64,000 bases of DNA, from assembly GCF_030063305.1 (NCBI RefSeq), contig NZ_JASISV010000001.1, positions 1,238,675-1,302,674 on the forward strand, read 5' to 3'. A program made the translations under genes and the position numbers. Below are positions 16,442 to 26,753 of the stretch, piece after piece. Every line of letters begins with the position of its first letter. The first letter of the stretch is position 1. Source of the DNA: Salinibacterium sp. G-O1. GTDB taxonomy: Bacteria; Actinomycetota; Actinomycetes; Actinomycetales; Microbacteriaceae. The notes beneath the pieces are model-generated. The model saw only the letters and a list, made by a program, of their open reading frames with translations. It was not told where the DNA came from and searched no databases.

Positions 16442-18118
16442 ATGCCAGTCTCCATTTTTAACCCTCCAGCGCTTCCCCACGGCACTCTCCGCGTCACACC
16501 CATCGGTGGACTCGGCGAGATCGGTCGCAACATGACCACGTACGAGTTCGACGGCAAACTGCTGATCGTCGACTGCGGAGTGTTGTTCCCCGAAGAGAAC
16601 CAGCCGGGCGTCGACCTCATCCTTCCCGACTTCAGCCCGATCAGGGATCGCCTCGACGACGTGCTCGGCATCGTGCTCACGCACGGTCACGAAGACCACA
16701 TCGGCGCGGTGCCCTACCTCCTGAGGATGCGCCAGGACATCCCGCTGATCGGCAGCACCCTGACCCTCGCCCTCATCGAGGCGAAGCTGAAAGAGCACAG
16801 GATCAAGCCGTACACGCTCAACGTGAGCGAGGGGCAGCACGAGAAGCTCGGCCCGTTCGAGCTTGAGTTCATCGCGGTGAACCACTCCATCCCCGATGCG
16901 CTCGCCGTCGCACTGACCACCCCCGCCGGCGTCGTACTGCACACCGGCGACTTCAAGATGGATCAGCTTCCGCTCGACGACCGCATCACCGACCTGCGCG
17001 CCTTCGCCCGGCTCGGTGAAGCCGGTGTCGACCTCTTCCTGCCGGATTCCACCAACGCCGACGTTCCGGGCTTCACCCCGAACGAGCGCGACATCGGCCC
17101 CGTGCTCGAGGCCGTCATCGCCAAAGCGCCGCGGCGAGTGATCGTCGCGAGCTTCTCGAGCCACGTGCACCGCGTGCAGCAGGTGCTGGATGCCGCGGCC
17201 GCGAACGACCGCAAGGTCGTGCTGATGGGGCGCTCCATGGTGCGCAACATGGGTATCGCCGCCGACCTCGGCTTTCTGAAGGTGCCCAACGGCGTGCTGA
17301 TGGATGCCAAGAAGGCCGCAGACATGCCAGACAACCGGCTGGTGTACATGTCCACCGGCAGCCAGGGCGAGCCGATGGCCGTGCTCGCGCGGATGGCCAA
17401 CATGGAGCACCAGATCGAGGTCGGAAAGGGTGACACGGTCATCCTGGCCTCGTCGTTGATCCCCGGAAACGAAAACGCCGTCTACCGCGTGATCAACGGC
17501 CTGATGAAGCTCGGTGCGAACGTTGTGCACAAGGCCAACGCGAAGGTTCACGTCTCCGGCCACGCGGCGGCGGGGGAGCTGCTGTACTGCTACAACATCC
17601 TCAAGCCGAAGAATGTGCTTCCCGTGCACGGTGAGTACCGCCACCTCGTCGCCAATGCCAACCTGGCCATCCAGACCGGCGTGCCCGAGGAGAACACGAT
17701 CATTGCCGAAGACGGCACCGTGATTGACCTGCGGGATGGCGTCGCCAGCGTCGTAGGCCAGCTCGACCTCGGCTACGTGTACGTCGACGGCTCGAGCGTC
17801 GGAGAGATCACCGACGCCGACCTCAAGGATCGCCGCATCCTCGCCGAAGAGGGGTTCATCTCCATCTTCGTTGCGGTTGACGCGCAGACCGGAAAGGTCA
17901 TCGTCGGCCCCGAGATCCAGTCGCGTGGTTTCGCCGAAGACGAGAAGGTCTTCGACGCGGTCATCCCGCTCGTTCTGAAGGCTCTGACGGATGCCGCAGA
18001 GAATGGCACCCGCGACACCCACTCGTTCGCTCAGGTCGTGCGCCGCACCGTCGGGCGCTGGGTCAACACCCAGCACCGCCGCCGCCCCATGATCGTGCCG
18101 GTGGTCATCGAAGCATAA
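16442..18118 (+). CDS. rnj: Ribonuclease J
   Basis: A 558-residue metallo-beta-lactamase/beta-CASP nuclease with 5'-3' exonuclease and endonuclease activity in RNA processing and decay. Zinc-binding HGHEDH is at residues 81-86, with further histidine and aspartate ligands in FIAVNHSIPDA and HTGDFKMD. Beta-CASP motifs lie at about 370-425 (STGSQGEPMA, VHVSGHAAAGEL). The C-terminal domain ends in RRPMIVPVVIEA. The length is typical. A 17-bp terminator hairpin follows. With pnp it makes two major RNA-decay enzymes in one window. Confidence 0.96.
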   Translation: MPVSIFNPPALPHGTLRVTPIGGLGEIGRNMTTYEFDGKLLIVDCGVLFPEENQPGVDLILPDFSPIRDRLDDVLGIVLTHGHEDHIGAVPYLLRMRQDIPLIGSTLTLALIEAKLKEHRIKPYTLNVSEGQHEKLGPFELEFIAVNHSIPDALAVALTTPAGVVLHTGDFKMDQLPLDDRITDLRAFARLGEAGVDLFLPDSTNADVPGFTPNERDIGPVLEAVIAKAPRRVIVASFSSHVHRVQQVLDAAAANDRKVVLMGRSMVRNMGIAADLGFLKVPNGVLMDAKKAADMPDNRLVYMSTGSQGEPMAVLARMANMEHQIEVGKGDTVILASSLIPGNENAVYRVINGLMKLGANVVHKANAKVHVSGHAAAGELLYCYNILKPKNVLPVHGEYRHLVANANLAIQTGVPEENTIIAEDGTVIDLRDGVASVVGQLDLGYVYVDGSSVGEITDADLKDRRILAEEGFISIFVAVDAQTGKVIVGPEIQSRGFAEDEKVFDAVIPLVLKALTDAAENGTRDTHSFAQVVRRTVGRWVNTQHRRRPMIVPVVIEA

Positions 18119-18130
18119 CCAGGGCACCAT

Positions 18131-18168
18131 GAAACGAGCGCCGCGAGAACACTCGCGGCGCTCGTTTC
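18131..18168 (+). terminator. Perfect 17-bp hairpin terminator after rnj
   Basis: 18131-18147 pairs without mismatch with 18152-18168 around an AACA loop. The distal arm ends in CTCGTTTC followed by GTTG, so the U-tract is weak but the stem is very strong. Confidence 0.8.
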
Positions 18169-18271
18169 GTTGTGCGCACCCACCCGCTCGGGGTTAGCCG
18201 CGTGTGACGCGCATCCCGGTGTCTGCGCTGACACGCGCCCGGGCATCCCCGGTTCTGACGGTCGTCGCGGG

Positions 18272-18277
18272 TACCGT
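18272..18277 (+). promoter_or_regulatory. -10 element, leaderless-type, for ftsK
   Basis: TACCGT lies six bases before ATG 18284, which supports that start over the longer open frame from 18170. Confidence 0.45.
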
Positions 18278-18283
18278 GTTGGC

Positions 18284-21034
18284 ATGGCTACGAGCACCAG
18301 GTCGACGTCGCGCGCCCGCACGACCCCCGCGTCGTCGCGCGCCACCCAGGCAACCAAAAAACTCCCGCGCGCGAAGCAGCAGGTGGTCATCGAGCAGGAA
18401 GGCCCCCTGGTCAAGCTGTGGTTCGTTCTCGCGCACGCGACCGGTGGCGCTTTCCGCGTGTTGGGCAAAGAAACCCTCGCAAAAGAGGAGCGTCGCGATG
18501 GAGTGCCGTTCCTGATCTTCCTGCTGGCGGTAGCTGGCGCTGTTGTCGAGTGGTTCAACCCGACAGACTCCGTCGCGATCGCGCTTGACGCCTATACCTT
18601 CGGTGGCCTCTTCGGCCGTGTTGCATTCGCCCTTCCGGTGATCATGCTGCTGTTCGCGATCTGGCTGTTCCGTCACCCGTCCAGCGTCAACGACAACGGC
18701 CGCATCGGCATCGGGATGAGCCTGCTCGTGGTGACAATCAGCGGCCTGTGCCACATCTTTGGCGGTGCGCCGCAGCCGACCGACGGCATGGAAGCGCTCG
18801 CGCGCGCGGGCGGGCTGCTCGGCTGGATACTCGCGCAGCCGCTGCTCAGCCTCGGAACCGCAGCTCTCGCTACGCCTGTGGTGCTGCTGCTGCTGGCGCT
18901 CTCACTGTTTATCATCACCAAGACGCCACCCAACCGCATCGGGTCGAGACTGCGTGAGCTGTATTCGTACCTCTTCGGCGCGCAGCTGCCCGACGAGAGT
19001 GAGCGTGCTGCGTCGACATCCACCAAGAATGACTCCGTCCAATTCGGTTCGCTGACCGACCTGGGCCTCGATGAAGACCCGGCTTCCATCCCGTGGTGGC
19101 GCAGGAACAAGTCCAGCCACTCTGACGAGCCCGCTGCGTTCGACAGCCCCGTGGTGTCACGCGACCAGGTCACCGACGTGATCGATCACACCGCTGCTGC
19201 CGATGGCGTGGACCTCATCGACGAACTGCTCAGGGCAGAGGATGCGGTCAAACGCTTTACCGGTGAGGTCGAGCCCGGCTCAACGAGCCTGCGCGATGAC
19301 GACGCCGGCATCCCCGTTCCAGAGCGACTGCCCGGGTTCACCACCACAGCGCGCGAGAAGGGCGTTGCGGGGGAGTTCGACGACGAGACACCCGCCGCTC
19401 CGGCAGCTCCTGCCCCCGAGCGGCCGGCCGCCGCGTACCGGCTGCCCGCTCCCACGATGCTCACCCCGGGCACCCCGCCCAAGTCGCGCTCTGCAGCCAA
19501 CGATGAGGTCGTCGCATCGATCACCGAGGTGCTCAAGCAGTTCCAGGTCGACGCGAAGGTCACGGGCTTCAGCCGCGGACCTTCCGTGACGCGCTACGAA
19601 CTGGAGCTCGGGCCCGGCGTCAAGGTCGAGCGCGTGACGGCGCTGGCTCGAAACATCAGCTACGCCGTCGCGAGCAACGAGGTCAACATCCTCTCTCCCA
19701 TCCCGGGCAAGAGCGCTATCGGCGTCGAGATCCCGAACAAGGATCGTGAGATCGTCTCCCTGGGCGACGTGCTGCGTTCCAGCGCGAGCACCAAGAGTGT
19801 GCATCCCATGACCATCGGGCTCGGCAAAGACGTCGAGGGCGGGTTCGTTGTCGCCAACCTCGCCAAGATGCCCCATCTGCTCGTGGCAGGTTCCACCGGC
19901 TCCGGTAAGTCGAGCTTCGTCAACTCGATGATCACCTCGATTCTGATGCGCGCAAAGCCCGCCGAGGTCAGGATGGTGCTGATCGACCCCAAGCGCGTCG
20001 AGCTGTCGATCTACGCCGGCGTGCCGCACCTCATCACCCCGATCATCACCAACCCCAAGAAAGCCGCAGAAGCGCTCGCCTGGGTCGTCAAAGAAATGGA
20101 TATGCGCTACGACGACCTCGCGTCGTTCGGCTTCCGCCACATCGACGACTTCAACCGCGCTGTCGTGGCCGGCGAGATAGTGCTGCCGGTCGGCAGCGAG
20201 CGAAAGCTCTCGCCATACCCCTACCTGCTGGTGGTCGTGGATGAGCTTGCCGACCTCATGATGGTTGCGCCGAGGGATGTCGAAGACTCGATCGTGCGCA
20301 TAACTCAGTTGGCGAGGGCATCCGGGATCCACCTGGTGCTCGCCACGCAACGACCGTCGGTCGACGTCGTCACGGGACTCATCAAGGCGAACGTGCCGTC
20401 GCGGCTCGCCTTCGCGGTGTCGAGCATGACCGACAGTCGCGTCATCCTCGATCAGCCCGGCGCCGACAAGCTCATCGGCCAGGGTGATGCGCTCTTCCTG
20501 CCCATGGGCACGTCGAAAGCGATTCGGGTGCAGGGCGCTTGGGTCACAGAGTCGGAAGTCGCTGCGGTGGTGCAGCATGTCATCGCGCAGGCCAGGCCCG
20601 AATATCGCGAAGACGTCGCGGTGTCGGTCGAGAAGAAGAACATCGACGCCGATATCGGCGATGACCTCGAGCTGCTTCTCGCGGCGACCGAGCTCATTGT
20701 CAGCACGCAGTTCGGCTCGACCTCGATGCTGCAGCGAAAGCTCAGGGTCGGATTCGCGAAGGCGGGCAGGCTCATGGACCTGCTCGAATCGCGCGAGATT
20801 GTCGGTCCCTCCGAGGGGTCTAAAGCGCGGGACGTCCTCGTGACGGCCGAGCAGCTTCCGAGCGTCCTTGCGCGGCTGCGCGGCGATGACGGGCCGACCG
20901 GCTCACCGTCTGCCCGACCCGACGTGTCACCGTCCGCGCCCCCGACCGACGCGGTTGTCGATTCTCTGGCCGGGTACGATGAAATCAGTGGCGATTCCGA
21001 TGAGGATGCCTGGAGCCTGACCGATCGAGAGTGA
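18284..21034 (+). CDS. ftsK: DNA translocase FtsK/SpoIIIE
   Basis: A 916-residue septum-located motor that pumps chromosomal DNA during division. A basic N-terminus is followed by about four transmembrane helices (about residues 70-235), then a linker rich in Asp, Glu and Pro. The motor has Walker [11 protein letters not shown] at about 535-544 and Walker [14 protein letters not shown] at about 646-658. The C-terminal winged-helix gamma domain (about 790-860) reads the KOPS-type DNA signal in the family. ATG 18284 is chosen because a plausible promoter hexamer lies six bases upstream and the extra upstream frame is not conserved-looking. pgsA starts eight bases after its stop. Confidence 0.95.
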   Translation: MATSTRSTSRARTTPASSRATQATKKLPRAKQQVVIEQEGPLVKLWFVLAHATGGAFRVLGKETLAKEERRDGVPFLIFLLAVAGAVVEWFNPTDSVAIALDAYTFGGLFGRVAFALPVIMLLFAIWLFRHPSSVNDNGRIGIGMSLLVVTISGLCHIFGGAPQPTDGMEALARAGGLLGWILAQPLLSLGTAALATPVVLLLLALSLFIITKTPPNRIGSRLRELYSYLFGAQLPDESERAASTSTKNDSVQFGSLTDLGLDEDPASIPWWRRNKSSHSDEPAAFDSPVVSRDQVTDVIDHTAAADGVDLIDELLRAEDAVKRFTGEVEPGSTSLRDDDAGIPVPERLPGFTTTAREKGVAGEFDDETPAAPAAPAPERPAAAYRLPAPTMLTPGTPPKSRSAANDEVVASITEVLKQFQVDAKVTGFSRGPSVTRYELELGPGVKVERVTALARNISYAVASNEVNILSPIPGKSAIGVEIPNKDREIVSLGDVLRSSASTKSVHPMTIGLGKDVEGGFVVANLAKMPHLLVAGSTGSGKSSFVNSMITSILMRAKPAEVRMVLIDPKRVELSIYAGVPHLITPIITNPKKAAEALAWVVKEMDMRYDDLASFGFRHIDDFNRAVVAGEIVLPVGSERKLSPYPYLLVVVDELADLMMVAPRDVEDSIVRITQLARASGIHLVLATQRPSVDVVTGLIKANVPSRLAFAVSSMTDSRVILDQPGADKLIGQGDALFLPMGTSKAIRVQGAWVTESEVAAVVQHVIAQARPEYREDVAVSVEKKNIDADIGDDLELLLAATELIVSTQFGSTSMLQRKLRVGFAKAGRLMDLLESREIVGPSEGSKARDVLVTAEQLPSVLARLRGDDGPTGSPSARPDVSPSAPPTDAVVDSLAGYDEISGDSDEDAWSLTDRE

Positions 21035-21041
21035 TCCACAC

Positions 21042-21683
21042 GTGACTGACCTGCCTCAGGCCCCATCGAGTGGTTTCTTTGCTGGCCGCAAAGTGAGCAG
21101 GGGCGAGAGCCCCGCGAGCATCGCCAACATCGCGAACATCGTGACGGTGGTCCGCATTCTGCTCGCTCCGCTGTTCATCTGGATGCTGCTGGCCGATGAC
21201 GGCCAATACGGAGTCGTACGCTATCTGGCGGCCGCGCTGTTCGTGTTTGCTATCGTCACGGACACTGTGGACGGTCACCTTGCGCGAGGTCGCAATCTGG
21301 TCACACCGCTCGGCATCATCCTCGATCCGATCGCGGACAAAATTCTCATCGGGGGAGCGATCGTCGCGCTCTCGATCCTTGGCGAGTTGCCGTGGTGGAT
21401 CACCGTGGCGGTGCTGGTCCGCGAATTCGGTATCACTATCTTCCGCTTCGCTGTGCTCTCGAAGGTGATCATCCCGGCGTCGCGGGGCGGCAAGCTCAAG
21501 ACCGTCGTGCAGGCCGTGGCCATTGCCCTCTTCCTCGTCGCGCCATGGACCTTCCTTGGCGCGTGGGCTGGCTGGCTGAGCTGGGTGGTGATGGGCGGCG
21601 CTATCGCGCTCACGCTGTACACGGGCTTCGAGTACCTCTGGCAGGCGCGACGCCACAGTAAGTTGCCCAACGCTCGATCATGA
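21042..21683 (+). CDS. pgsA: CDP-diacylglycerol-glycerol-3-phosphate 3-phosphatidyltransferase
   Basis: A 213-residue membrane enzyme that makes phosphatidylglycerol phosphate from CDP-diacylglycerol and glycerol 3-phosphate. The CDP-alcohol phosphotransferase signature is present as DTVDGHLARGRNLVTPLG followed by IILDPIADK (catalytic aspartates). About five to six hydrophobic helices follow a polar N-terminus of about 28 residues. The start is GTG 21042. ATGA overlap with the next gene. Placement between ftsK and cinA/clgR is conserved in Actinobacteria. Confidence 0.94.
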   Translation: MTDLPQAPSSGFFAGRKVSRGESPASIANIANIVTVVRILLAPLFIWMLLADDGQYGVVRYLAAALFVFAIVTDTVDGHLARGRNLVTPLGIILDPIADKILIGGAIVALSILGELPWWITVAVLVREFGITIFRFAVLSKVIIPASRGGKLKTVVQAVAIALFLVAPWTFLGAWAGWLSWVVMGGAIALTLYTGFEYLWQARRHSKLPNARS

Positions 21684-22186
21684 CCGCGTCCCATGCTCAG
21701 GATGTTGCGCTCCTCAGTGCGCGGATCATGGAGTTGCTCATTGCGCGGCACTACACCATCGCTGTCGCCGAGTCGCTGACCGGCGGTTTGCTCGTGGCCG
21801 AACTAATTCGCACCCCGGGCGCTTCGGCCGTCGTGTCTGGGGGAGTGGTGGCCTACAACACCGAGCTGAAGCACACGCTGCTCGGCGTCAACCCCGAGGT
21901 GCTTGCTCTGCATGGCCCCGTTCATCCCGACGTCGCGGCACAAATGGCTGTGGGCGTTCGCCATCATCTTGCCGTCGCGGGCCGGCCCGCCTACATCGGT
22001 CTCGCGACGACGGGAGTCGCCGGTCCCGACCCACAGGATGGCCAGCCGGTCGGCGCGGTCTACCTGGGTTTTGCGATCGGCTCCGAGGTTCGAACGAAGC
22101 ATCTGCAACTTTCGGGAAGCCGGGAAGCCATCCGGTTGGCTGTCGTCTACGAATCACTAGTGGAGCTGGAAGCGCTTCTCACGTAA
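21680..22186 (+). CDS. CinA-family nicotinamide-nucleotide amidohydrolase
   Basis: A 168-residue stand-alone CinA C-terminal domain (PncC type), which deamidates NMN to nicotinate mononucleotide in the NAD salvage cycle of bacteria. Seen: VAESLTGGLLVAELIRTPGAS near the N-terminus (catalytic Ser region), GGVVAYNTELKHTLLGV, and TGVAGPDPQDGQPVGAVYLG. It starts at ATG 21680, overlapping the pgsA stop by four bases. The N-terminal CinA domain found in longer homologues is absent, as is usual for PncC. Confidence 0.92.
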   Translation: MTASHAQDVALLSARIMELLIARHYTIAVAESLTGGLLVAELIRTPGASAVVSGGVVAYNTELKHTLLGVNPEVLALHGPVHPDVAAQMAVGVRHHLAVAGRPAYIGLATTGVAGPDPQDGQPVGAVYLGFAIGSEVRTKHLQLSGSREAIRLAVVYESLVELEALLT

Positions 22187-22308
22187 TCGTGGGAATACTC
22201 CTCGTTTCAATCTCGTTACAACAACAGAATTCACAAGCACCGCACAGATACGAATGGTTAGAGTAGCAATAAGCTAGCCACACGATCAGTCAGAAGAAGG
22301 AGGGTCTA

Positions 22309-22617
22309 ATGGTTCTGGTTCGTCAAGAAATCGGTGACGTTCTCCGTGACTTCCGTCTGCAGAAGGGCCGTACTCTTCGTCAGGTCGCGAGCAAGGCGAG
22401 CGTTGCACTTGGTTACCTGAGTGAGGTGGAGCGAGGTCAGAAAGAGGCCAGCTCAGAGATCCTCGCTTCGGTAGCAGAGGCCCTCGAAACCCCCATTTCC
22501 GTCATTATGCGCGAAGTGGGCGATCGACTGGCCATCATCGAAGGACTCAACCCGATCCCGGATACCCTTCCGGACGATCTGGTTGCAGAGTTCGATGCCG
22601 ATCTCGTTTCACGATGA
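22309..22617 (+). CDS. clgR: Helix-turn-helix transcriptional regulator ClgR
   Basis: A 102-residue XRE-type regulator. The helix-turn-helix is LRQVASKASVALGYLSEVERGQKEAS (about residues 24-49), nearly invariant in actinobacterial ClgR, which activates clpP, clpC and other proteolysis and repair genes and is itself turned over by ClpP. AAGGAGG lies just upstream of ATG 22309. The 122-bp upstream gap presumably holds its own promoter; I do not see a clear ClgR operator in it. The location just after pgsA-cinA is the classical one. Confidence 0.93.
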   Translation: MVLVRQEIGDVLRDFRLQKGRTLRQVASKASVALGYLSEVERGQKEASSEILASVAEALETPISVIMREVGDRLAIIEGLNPIPDTLPDDLVAEFDADLVSR

Positions 22618-22639
22618 TCGCTCTATAACAATCTTGAGT

Positions 22640-22669
22640 GAATGCCCCGGCCGTGAGGTCGGGGCATTC
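22640..22669 (+). terminator. Terminator of clgR
   Basis: A 13-bp stem (22640-22652 with 22657-22669, one G-U pair) with a GTGA loop, then TTGTGTG. It lies 22 bases after the clgR stop. Confidence 0.8.
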
Positions 22670-22723
22670 TTGTGTGCCAGATAGTTTTGTCCGGGTGCTG
22701 TTTGTGATTCCAGGAGGTGTTCG

Positions 22724-22948
22724 GTGAGGCTCAGCGAGTTCTGGCTGGCGGTTGCCGACGAATTCGGCGATGCCTATGGGCGCATTCTCACGCATGATCT
22801 CGTGCTGGGTGAGGTAGGCAGCCTCACGGCCGAGCAGGCGATCAAGGCCGGTACTAACACCAGGGAGATCTGGCTCGCCCTGTGCAGGGCGATGGATGTT
22901 CCGCCCGCCCGCTGGCATGGTGTCGGCCAGCGCGAGCCCAGGAAATAG
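22724..22948 (+). CDS. DUF3046 domain protein, 74 aa
   Basis: A small acidic-neutral protein of the actinobacterial DUF3046 family, recognised by RLSEFWLAVADEFGDAYGRI at the N-terminus, HDLVLGEVGSLTAEQAI in the middle and TREIWLALCRAMDVPPARWHG at the end. The function is unknown; the family is typically encoded just upstream of recA, as here. The start is GTG 22724 with a strong AGGAGG ribosome site upstream. Confidence 0.88.
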   Translation: MRLSEFWLAVADEFGDAYGRILTHDLVLGEVGSLTAEQAIKAGTNTREIWLALCRAMDVPPARWHGVGQREPRK

Positions 22949-22971
22949 TCGCAACACGCCGCATCGCTCTA

Positions 22972-22987
22972 TCGAACATGTGTTCGT
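22972..22987. promoter_or_regulatory. LexA (SOS) box upstream of recA
   Basis: TCGAACATGTGTTCGT matches the Gram-positive/actinobacterial SOS consensus TCGAAC-N4-GTTCGA at 11 of 12 defined positions. Its left half lies where a -35 would be for the TAGTCT hexamer at 22995-23000 (17-base spacing), so bound LexA would block the polymerase. Confidence 0.9.
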
Positions 22988-22994
22988 ATCTTGC

Positions 22995-23000
22995 TAGTCT
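22995..23000 (+). promoter_or_regulatory. -10 element of the recA SOS promoter
   Basis: TAGTCT stands 17 bases after the TCGAAC half-site. Transcription from here would give a recA leader of about 210 bases. Confidence 0.5.
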
Positions 23001-23215
23001 CCTCCATAACGTCTTGTCGAAGACGGGTGTTATTCACATGCGTTTCTACCAGCACAACAAATGTCGGTCGGCGAGCGTAGCGTGACGAACAGTTGTTTCG
23101 ACCTGAGACACCAGCCTTTGTCGGGAGGCTGCGGCCCTTGCTTCATCGGGCTTCAGCAAAACGACAGCCTATGGGCAGCCACCAACAGCAGTTCTAACCA
23201 CGCAGGGAGACCTCA

Positions 23216-24385
23216 ATGCCATCAGCAGCAGATCGCGAAAAATCACTCGAAACCGCGCTTGCGCAGATCGATCGCCAGTTCGGAAAAGGCTCGGTCATGC
23301 GACTGGGCAGCGACGACAGGGCTCCCGTCGAGGTGATCCCCACCGGATCCATTGCGTTGGATGTCGCGCTCGGCATAGGTGGACTTCCCCGGGGCCGCAT
23401 CGTCGAGATCTACGGCCCGGAGTCGTCCGGTAAGACGACGCTCACTCTTCACGCCATCGCAAACGCCCAGAAGGCGGGAGGCATTGCCGCCTTCATCGAC
23501 GCTGAGCACGCACTCGACCCCGAGTACGCGGCGAAGCTCGGTGTCGACATCGATTCGCTGCTCGTCTCCCAGCCTGACACCGGTGAGCAGGCGCTGGAGA
23601 TTGCGGACATGCTGGTGCGCTCAGGATCCATCGACCTCATCGTGATCGACTCCGTTGCAGCTCTCGTTCCTCGCGCCGAAATCGAGGGCGAGATGGGTGA
23701 CACCCACGTCGGTCTTCAGGCTCGACTGATGTCGCAGGCTCTTCGCAAGCTGACCGGTGGGCTCAGCCAGACGAACACCACCATGATCTTCATCAACCAG
23801 CTGCGCGAAAAGATCGGTGTGTTCTTCGGCAGCCCCGAGACCACCGCCGGCGGTAAGGCACTCAAGTTCTACGCTTCGGTTCGGCTCGACATCCGTCGCA
23901 TCGAAACCCTGAAAGACGGCACAGACGCCGTCGGTAACCGAACTCGTGTCAAGGTCGTCAAGAACAAGATGGCTCCGCCGTTCAAGCAGGCCGAGTTCGA
24001 CATTCTCTACGGCATCGGAATCTCGCGAGAGGGCAGCCTGATCGACTTCGGAGTCGAGCACGAGATCGTACGCAAGTCGGGAGCCTGGTACACCTATGAG
24101 GGTGATCAGCTCGGCCAGGGCAAAGAGAATTCTCGTAAGTTCCTGCTCGAAAATCCGAAAATTGCGAAAGAAATCGAGCAGCGCATCATGGTCAAGCTCG
24201 GCGTTGGTGCTGAGGCCAAGGCGCAACAGGCCAAAGAAGCGAAGGCCATCATCGACGCCGCCGTCGCCGCTGAGGCGGCTGAGTCCAAGGCTGCGGCCAA
24301 GGGCTCCGGACCGGTCATGGCTGTTGCACCCGCCGCAACCACCAAGGCTTCTGCGGCGAAGCTCAAGATGGCTGTAGGTGGATAG
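23216..24385 (+). CDS. recA: Recombinase RecA
   Basis: A 389-residue ATP-dependent strand-exchange protein and co-protease for LexA. Walker [10 protein letters not shown] is at residues 67-75, with the SDNA-loop region around 200-215 and [30 protein letters not shown] typical of RecA. The C-terminal tail is Ala/Lys-rich and longer than in E. coli, as in other Actinobacteria. No intein interrupts it, unlike in M. tuberculosis. The start is ATG 23216; a LexA box lies 229 bp upstream. recX begins two bases after its stop. Confidence 0.98.
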   Translation: MPSAADREKSLETALAQIDRQFGKGSVMRLGSDDRAPVEVIPTGSIALDVALGIGGLPRGRIVEIYGPESSGKTTLTLHAIANAQKAGGIAAFIDAEHALDPEYAAKLGVDIDSLLVSQPDTGEQALEIADMLVRSGSIDLIVIDSVAALVPRAEIEGEMGDTHVGLQARLMSQALRKLTGGLSQTNTTMIFINQLREKIGVFFGSPETTAGGKALKFYASVRLDIRRIETLKDGTDAVGNRTRVKVVKNKMAPPFKQAEFDILYGIGISREGSLIDFGVEHEIVRKSGAWYTYEGDQLGQGKENSRKFLLENPKIAKEIEQRIMVKLGVGAEAKAQQAKEAKAIIDAAVAAEAAESKAAAKGSGPVMAVAPAATTKASAAKLKMAVGG

Positions 24386-24387
24386 CA

Positions 24388-25140
24388 ATGAGTGCCGTCG
24401 ACGGCGAGCGAATCGCCCCTGTCACCTATCTGTTCGGCGCCACACCGGTGCCCGAGAGTGACGAGAGCCCAGAGATTCACTCGCCGTCCACGGCAGAGCA
24501 AAACGGCGCCGACTCCGAAACGCCGTCGGGGCCACGGTTCGTCGACTTGAGCGAGGGTGACGCGGGCGATCTTGCGGAGTCGCGCCCCGCTTCACGCGCG
24601 TCACGCGCTTCCGAAAAGCCGGCTTCTTCCCGAAAGTCTCAGGACGGCTCCGGCACGACGAAGGGGTCATTCGACAGGATTAGCAACGTCAGCATGTACG
24701 CGCTGGCTCGTCGCGGAATGTCCTCCCGTGAGATGCGCGACTACCTGCTCGGGCGCGAATTCGAGACGACTGAGGTCGACGTCGAAATCGACAGGCTCGA
24801 AAGCGTAGCCCTGCTCGATGATCTCGCTCTCGCTGAGACCCTGATCCGCACACTGCAGACGCGGAAGGGGCTGGGACGCTCGGCTCTCACCGCGGAACTG
24901 CGTCGGCGCAACATCGATCAGGTTGCTATCGAGACGGCTCTCGCTGTGCTCGACGACGATGACGAACTCGATCGCGCCATGGCGATAGCGATGAAACGCG
25001 CCGGCCAGTTGCGCTCCCTTGACGCTGCGACTGCGAAGCGGCGACTGGGTGACTTCCTGATGCGCAGGGGCTATTCGGGTGCTGTCGTGTCCAAAGCTGT
25101 TCAGCAGGCGCTGGCGCCGACCGGTCCCAGCTTCCGCTGA
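24388..25140 (+). CDS. recX: Regulatory protein RecX
   Basis: A 250-residue modulator that limits RecA filaments. The RecX helical repeats occupy about residues 100-245: [48 protein letters not shown] and [22 protein letters not shown]. The first 95 residues are a low-complexity Ser/Ala/Glu-rich extension of the kind common in actinobacterial RecX. It starts two bases after recA, so it is cotranscribed with it and shares its SOS control. Confidence 0.93.
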   Translation: MSAVDGERIAPVTYLFGATPVPESDESPEIHSPSTAEQNGADSETPSGPRFVDLSEGDAGDLAESRPASRASRASEKPASSRKSQDGSGTTKGSFDRISNVSMYALARRGMSSREMRDYLLGREFETTEVDVEIDRLESVALLDDLALAETLIRTLQTRKGLGRSALTAELRRRNIDQVAIETALAVLDDDDELDRAMAIAMKRAGQLRSLDAATAKRRLGDFLMRRGYSGAVVSKAVQQALAPTGPSFR

Positions 25141-25192
25141 CCTGGCGCACGGCGTCCGAGCCGCTTCGTCGAGGGCGCTCCAGCGGCAGGCT

Positions 25193-25198
25193 TAAGAT
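25193..25198 (+). promoter_or_regulatory. -10 element, leaderless-type, for miaB
   Basis: TAAGAT lies seven bases before ATG 25206, with no Shine-Dalgarno sequence. Confidence 0.45.
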
Positions 25199-25205
25199 TG
25201 AGCAC

Positions 25206-26750
25206 ATGACTGAGCAGGCACTTGCACCCCGCACCTATGAGGTGCGCACGTACGGCTGCCAGATGAACGTGCATGACTCTGAGCGGCTGAGTGGTTCGCT
25301 CGATGCGGCTGGCTACGCCCGCTCCACCGACGGTAACGCCGACATCGTCGTCATCAATACCTGCGCGGTTCGCGAGAATGCGGACAACAAGCTCTACGGC
25401 AACCTCGGCATGCTTGCGCGGATCAAGCGCGAGCACGAAGGAATGCAGATCGCGGTCGGCGGGTGTCTCGCCCAGAAAGACAGGGCGACAATCCTGGAAA
25501 AGGCGCCATGGGTCGACGTCGTTTTCGGCACGCACAACATGGGCTCCCTGCCCGCGCTGTTGGAGCGCGCACGCCACAACGGCGAGGCTCAGCTCGAGAT
25601 CCTCGAGTCGCTCGAGGTTTTCCCGTCCACTCTGCCCACGCGTCGAGAATCCACGCACAGCGCCTGGGTGTCCATCTCGGTCGGGTGCAACAACACCTGC
25701 ACTTTCTGCATAGTTCCCGCCCTTCGCGGCAAGGAGAAAGACCGCAGGCCCGGCGACGTGCTCGCCGAGATCCAGGCCATCGTCGATGACGGCGCGATCG
25801 AGGTCACCCTGCTCGGCCAGAACGTCAATTCCTACGGAGTCGAATTCGGCGATCGCGAAGCATTCGGAAAGCTGCTGCGTGCGGCCGGACGCATCGAGGG
25901 TCTTGAGCGCATCCGCTTCACCAGCCCGCACCCTGCTGCCTTCACCGACGATGTCATCGACGCCATGGCCGAAACGCCCACGGTCATGCCCCAGCTTCAT
26001 ATGCCGCTGCAGTCCGGCTCCGACAGGATCCTGAAGGCGATGCGTCGCTCGTACCGGTCTGAGAAGTTCCTCGGGATCCTCGACAGGGTACGAGCGAAGA
26101 TTCCGAACGCGGCGATCAGCACCGACATCATCGTCGGATTCCCCGGCGAGACCGAAGAAGACTTCCTGGAGACCATGCGCGTGGTCGAGCTCGCGCGTTT
26201 CGCGTCGGCCTACACGTTCCAGTACTCGATCCGTGAGGGAACCCCCGCGGCGACGATGGCAGACCAGGTTCCCAAGGCTGTCGTGCAGGAACGCTTCGAG
26301 CGGCTCGCCGCGCTGCAGGACCACATCAGCCGCGAAGAGAACCAGAAACAGGTCGGCCGACGCGTCGACGTTCTGGTTACCGCCATCGAAGGTCGAAAGC
26401 AGAGCGAGACCCACCGGCTGTCTGGCAGGAGCGAAGACTCCAGACTCGTACATTTCGATGTTCCGGCTGGCAGCTCAGTTCCGCGCCCCGGCGACGTGGT
26501 CTCTGTCGAGATCACGCAGGCATCAACGTTCCACCTCGTCGCCGACTCGATCGATGGCGCGCCCCTGATCGTTCGCCGCACCACCGCGGGCGACGCGTGG
26601 GACCGCGCAGAAGCGGCGTCATGCGCGGTGCCCACGGCATCGTCGGCGGCCGAGCCGGCACGGGTCTCCCTGGGTATCCCGTCGCTGCGAGTTGGTCCGT
26701 CTGCCCTCGACTCCGGCCGGATCTACGACGCTGCAGACGGGTTGCGCTAG
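25206..26750 (+). CDS. miaB: tRNA-2-methylthio-N6-isopentenyladenosine(37) synthase MiaB
   Basis: A 514-residue radical-SAM methylthiotransferase that adds the 2-methylthio group to i6A37 of tRNAs. The N-terminal UPF0004 domain has cysteines in [15 protein letters not shown] and GGCLAQ (auxiliary iron-sulfur cluster). The radical-SAM cluster motif CNNTCTFC is at about residues 162-169, and a TRAM domain at about 375-445. The C-terminal 70 residues are an Ala/Ser-rich extension. miaA, which makes its substrate, follows after three bases. Confidence 0.97.
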   Translation: MTEQALAPRTYEVRTYGCQMNVHDSERLSGSLDAAGYARSTDGNADIVVINTCAVRENADNKLYGNLGMLARIKREHEGMQIAVGGCLAQKDRATILEKAPWVDVVFGTHNMGSLPALLERARHNGEAQLEILESLEVFPSTLPTRRESTHSAWVSISVGCNNTCTFCIVPALRGKEKDRRPGDVLAEIQAIVDDGAIEVTLLGQNVNSYGVEFGDREAFGKLLRAAGRIEGLERIRFTSPHPAAFTDDVIDAMAETPTVMPQLHMPLQSGSDRILKAMRRSYRSEKFLGILDRVRAKIPNAAISTDIIVGFPGETEEDFLETMRVVELARFASAYTFQYSIREGTPAATMADQVPKAVVQERFERLAALQDHISREENQKQVGRRVDVLVTAIEGRKQSETHRLSGRSEDSRLVHFDVPAGSSVPRPGDVVSVEITQASTFHLVADSIDGAPLIVRRTTAGDAWDRAEAASCAVPTASSAAEPARVSLGIPSLRVGPSALDSGRIYDAADGLR

Positions 26751-26753
26751 AAC

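Noticed and set aside
16427..18130. Long open frame (567 codons) on the minus strand opposite RNase J.
   Set aside because: It is an antisense shadow caused by GC-rich third positions. It has no recognisable motif and is fully covered by a certain gene.
23061..23336. Open frame across the recA leader and start (91 codons).
   Set aside because: It overlaps recA in another frame, has no ribosome site of note and looks non-coding in composition.
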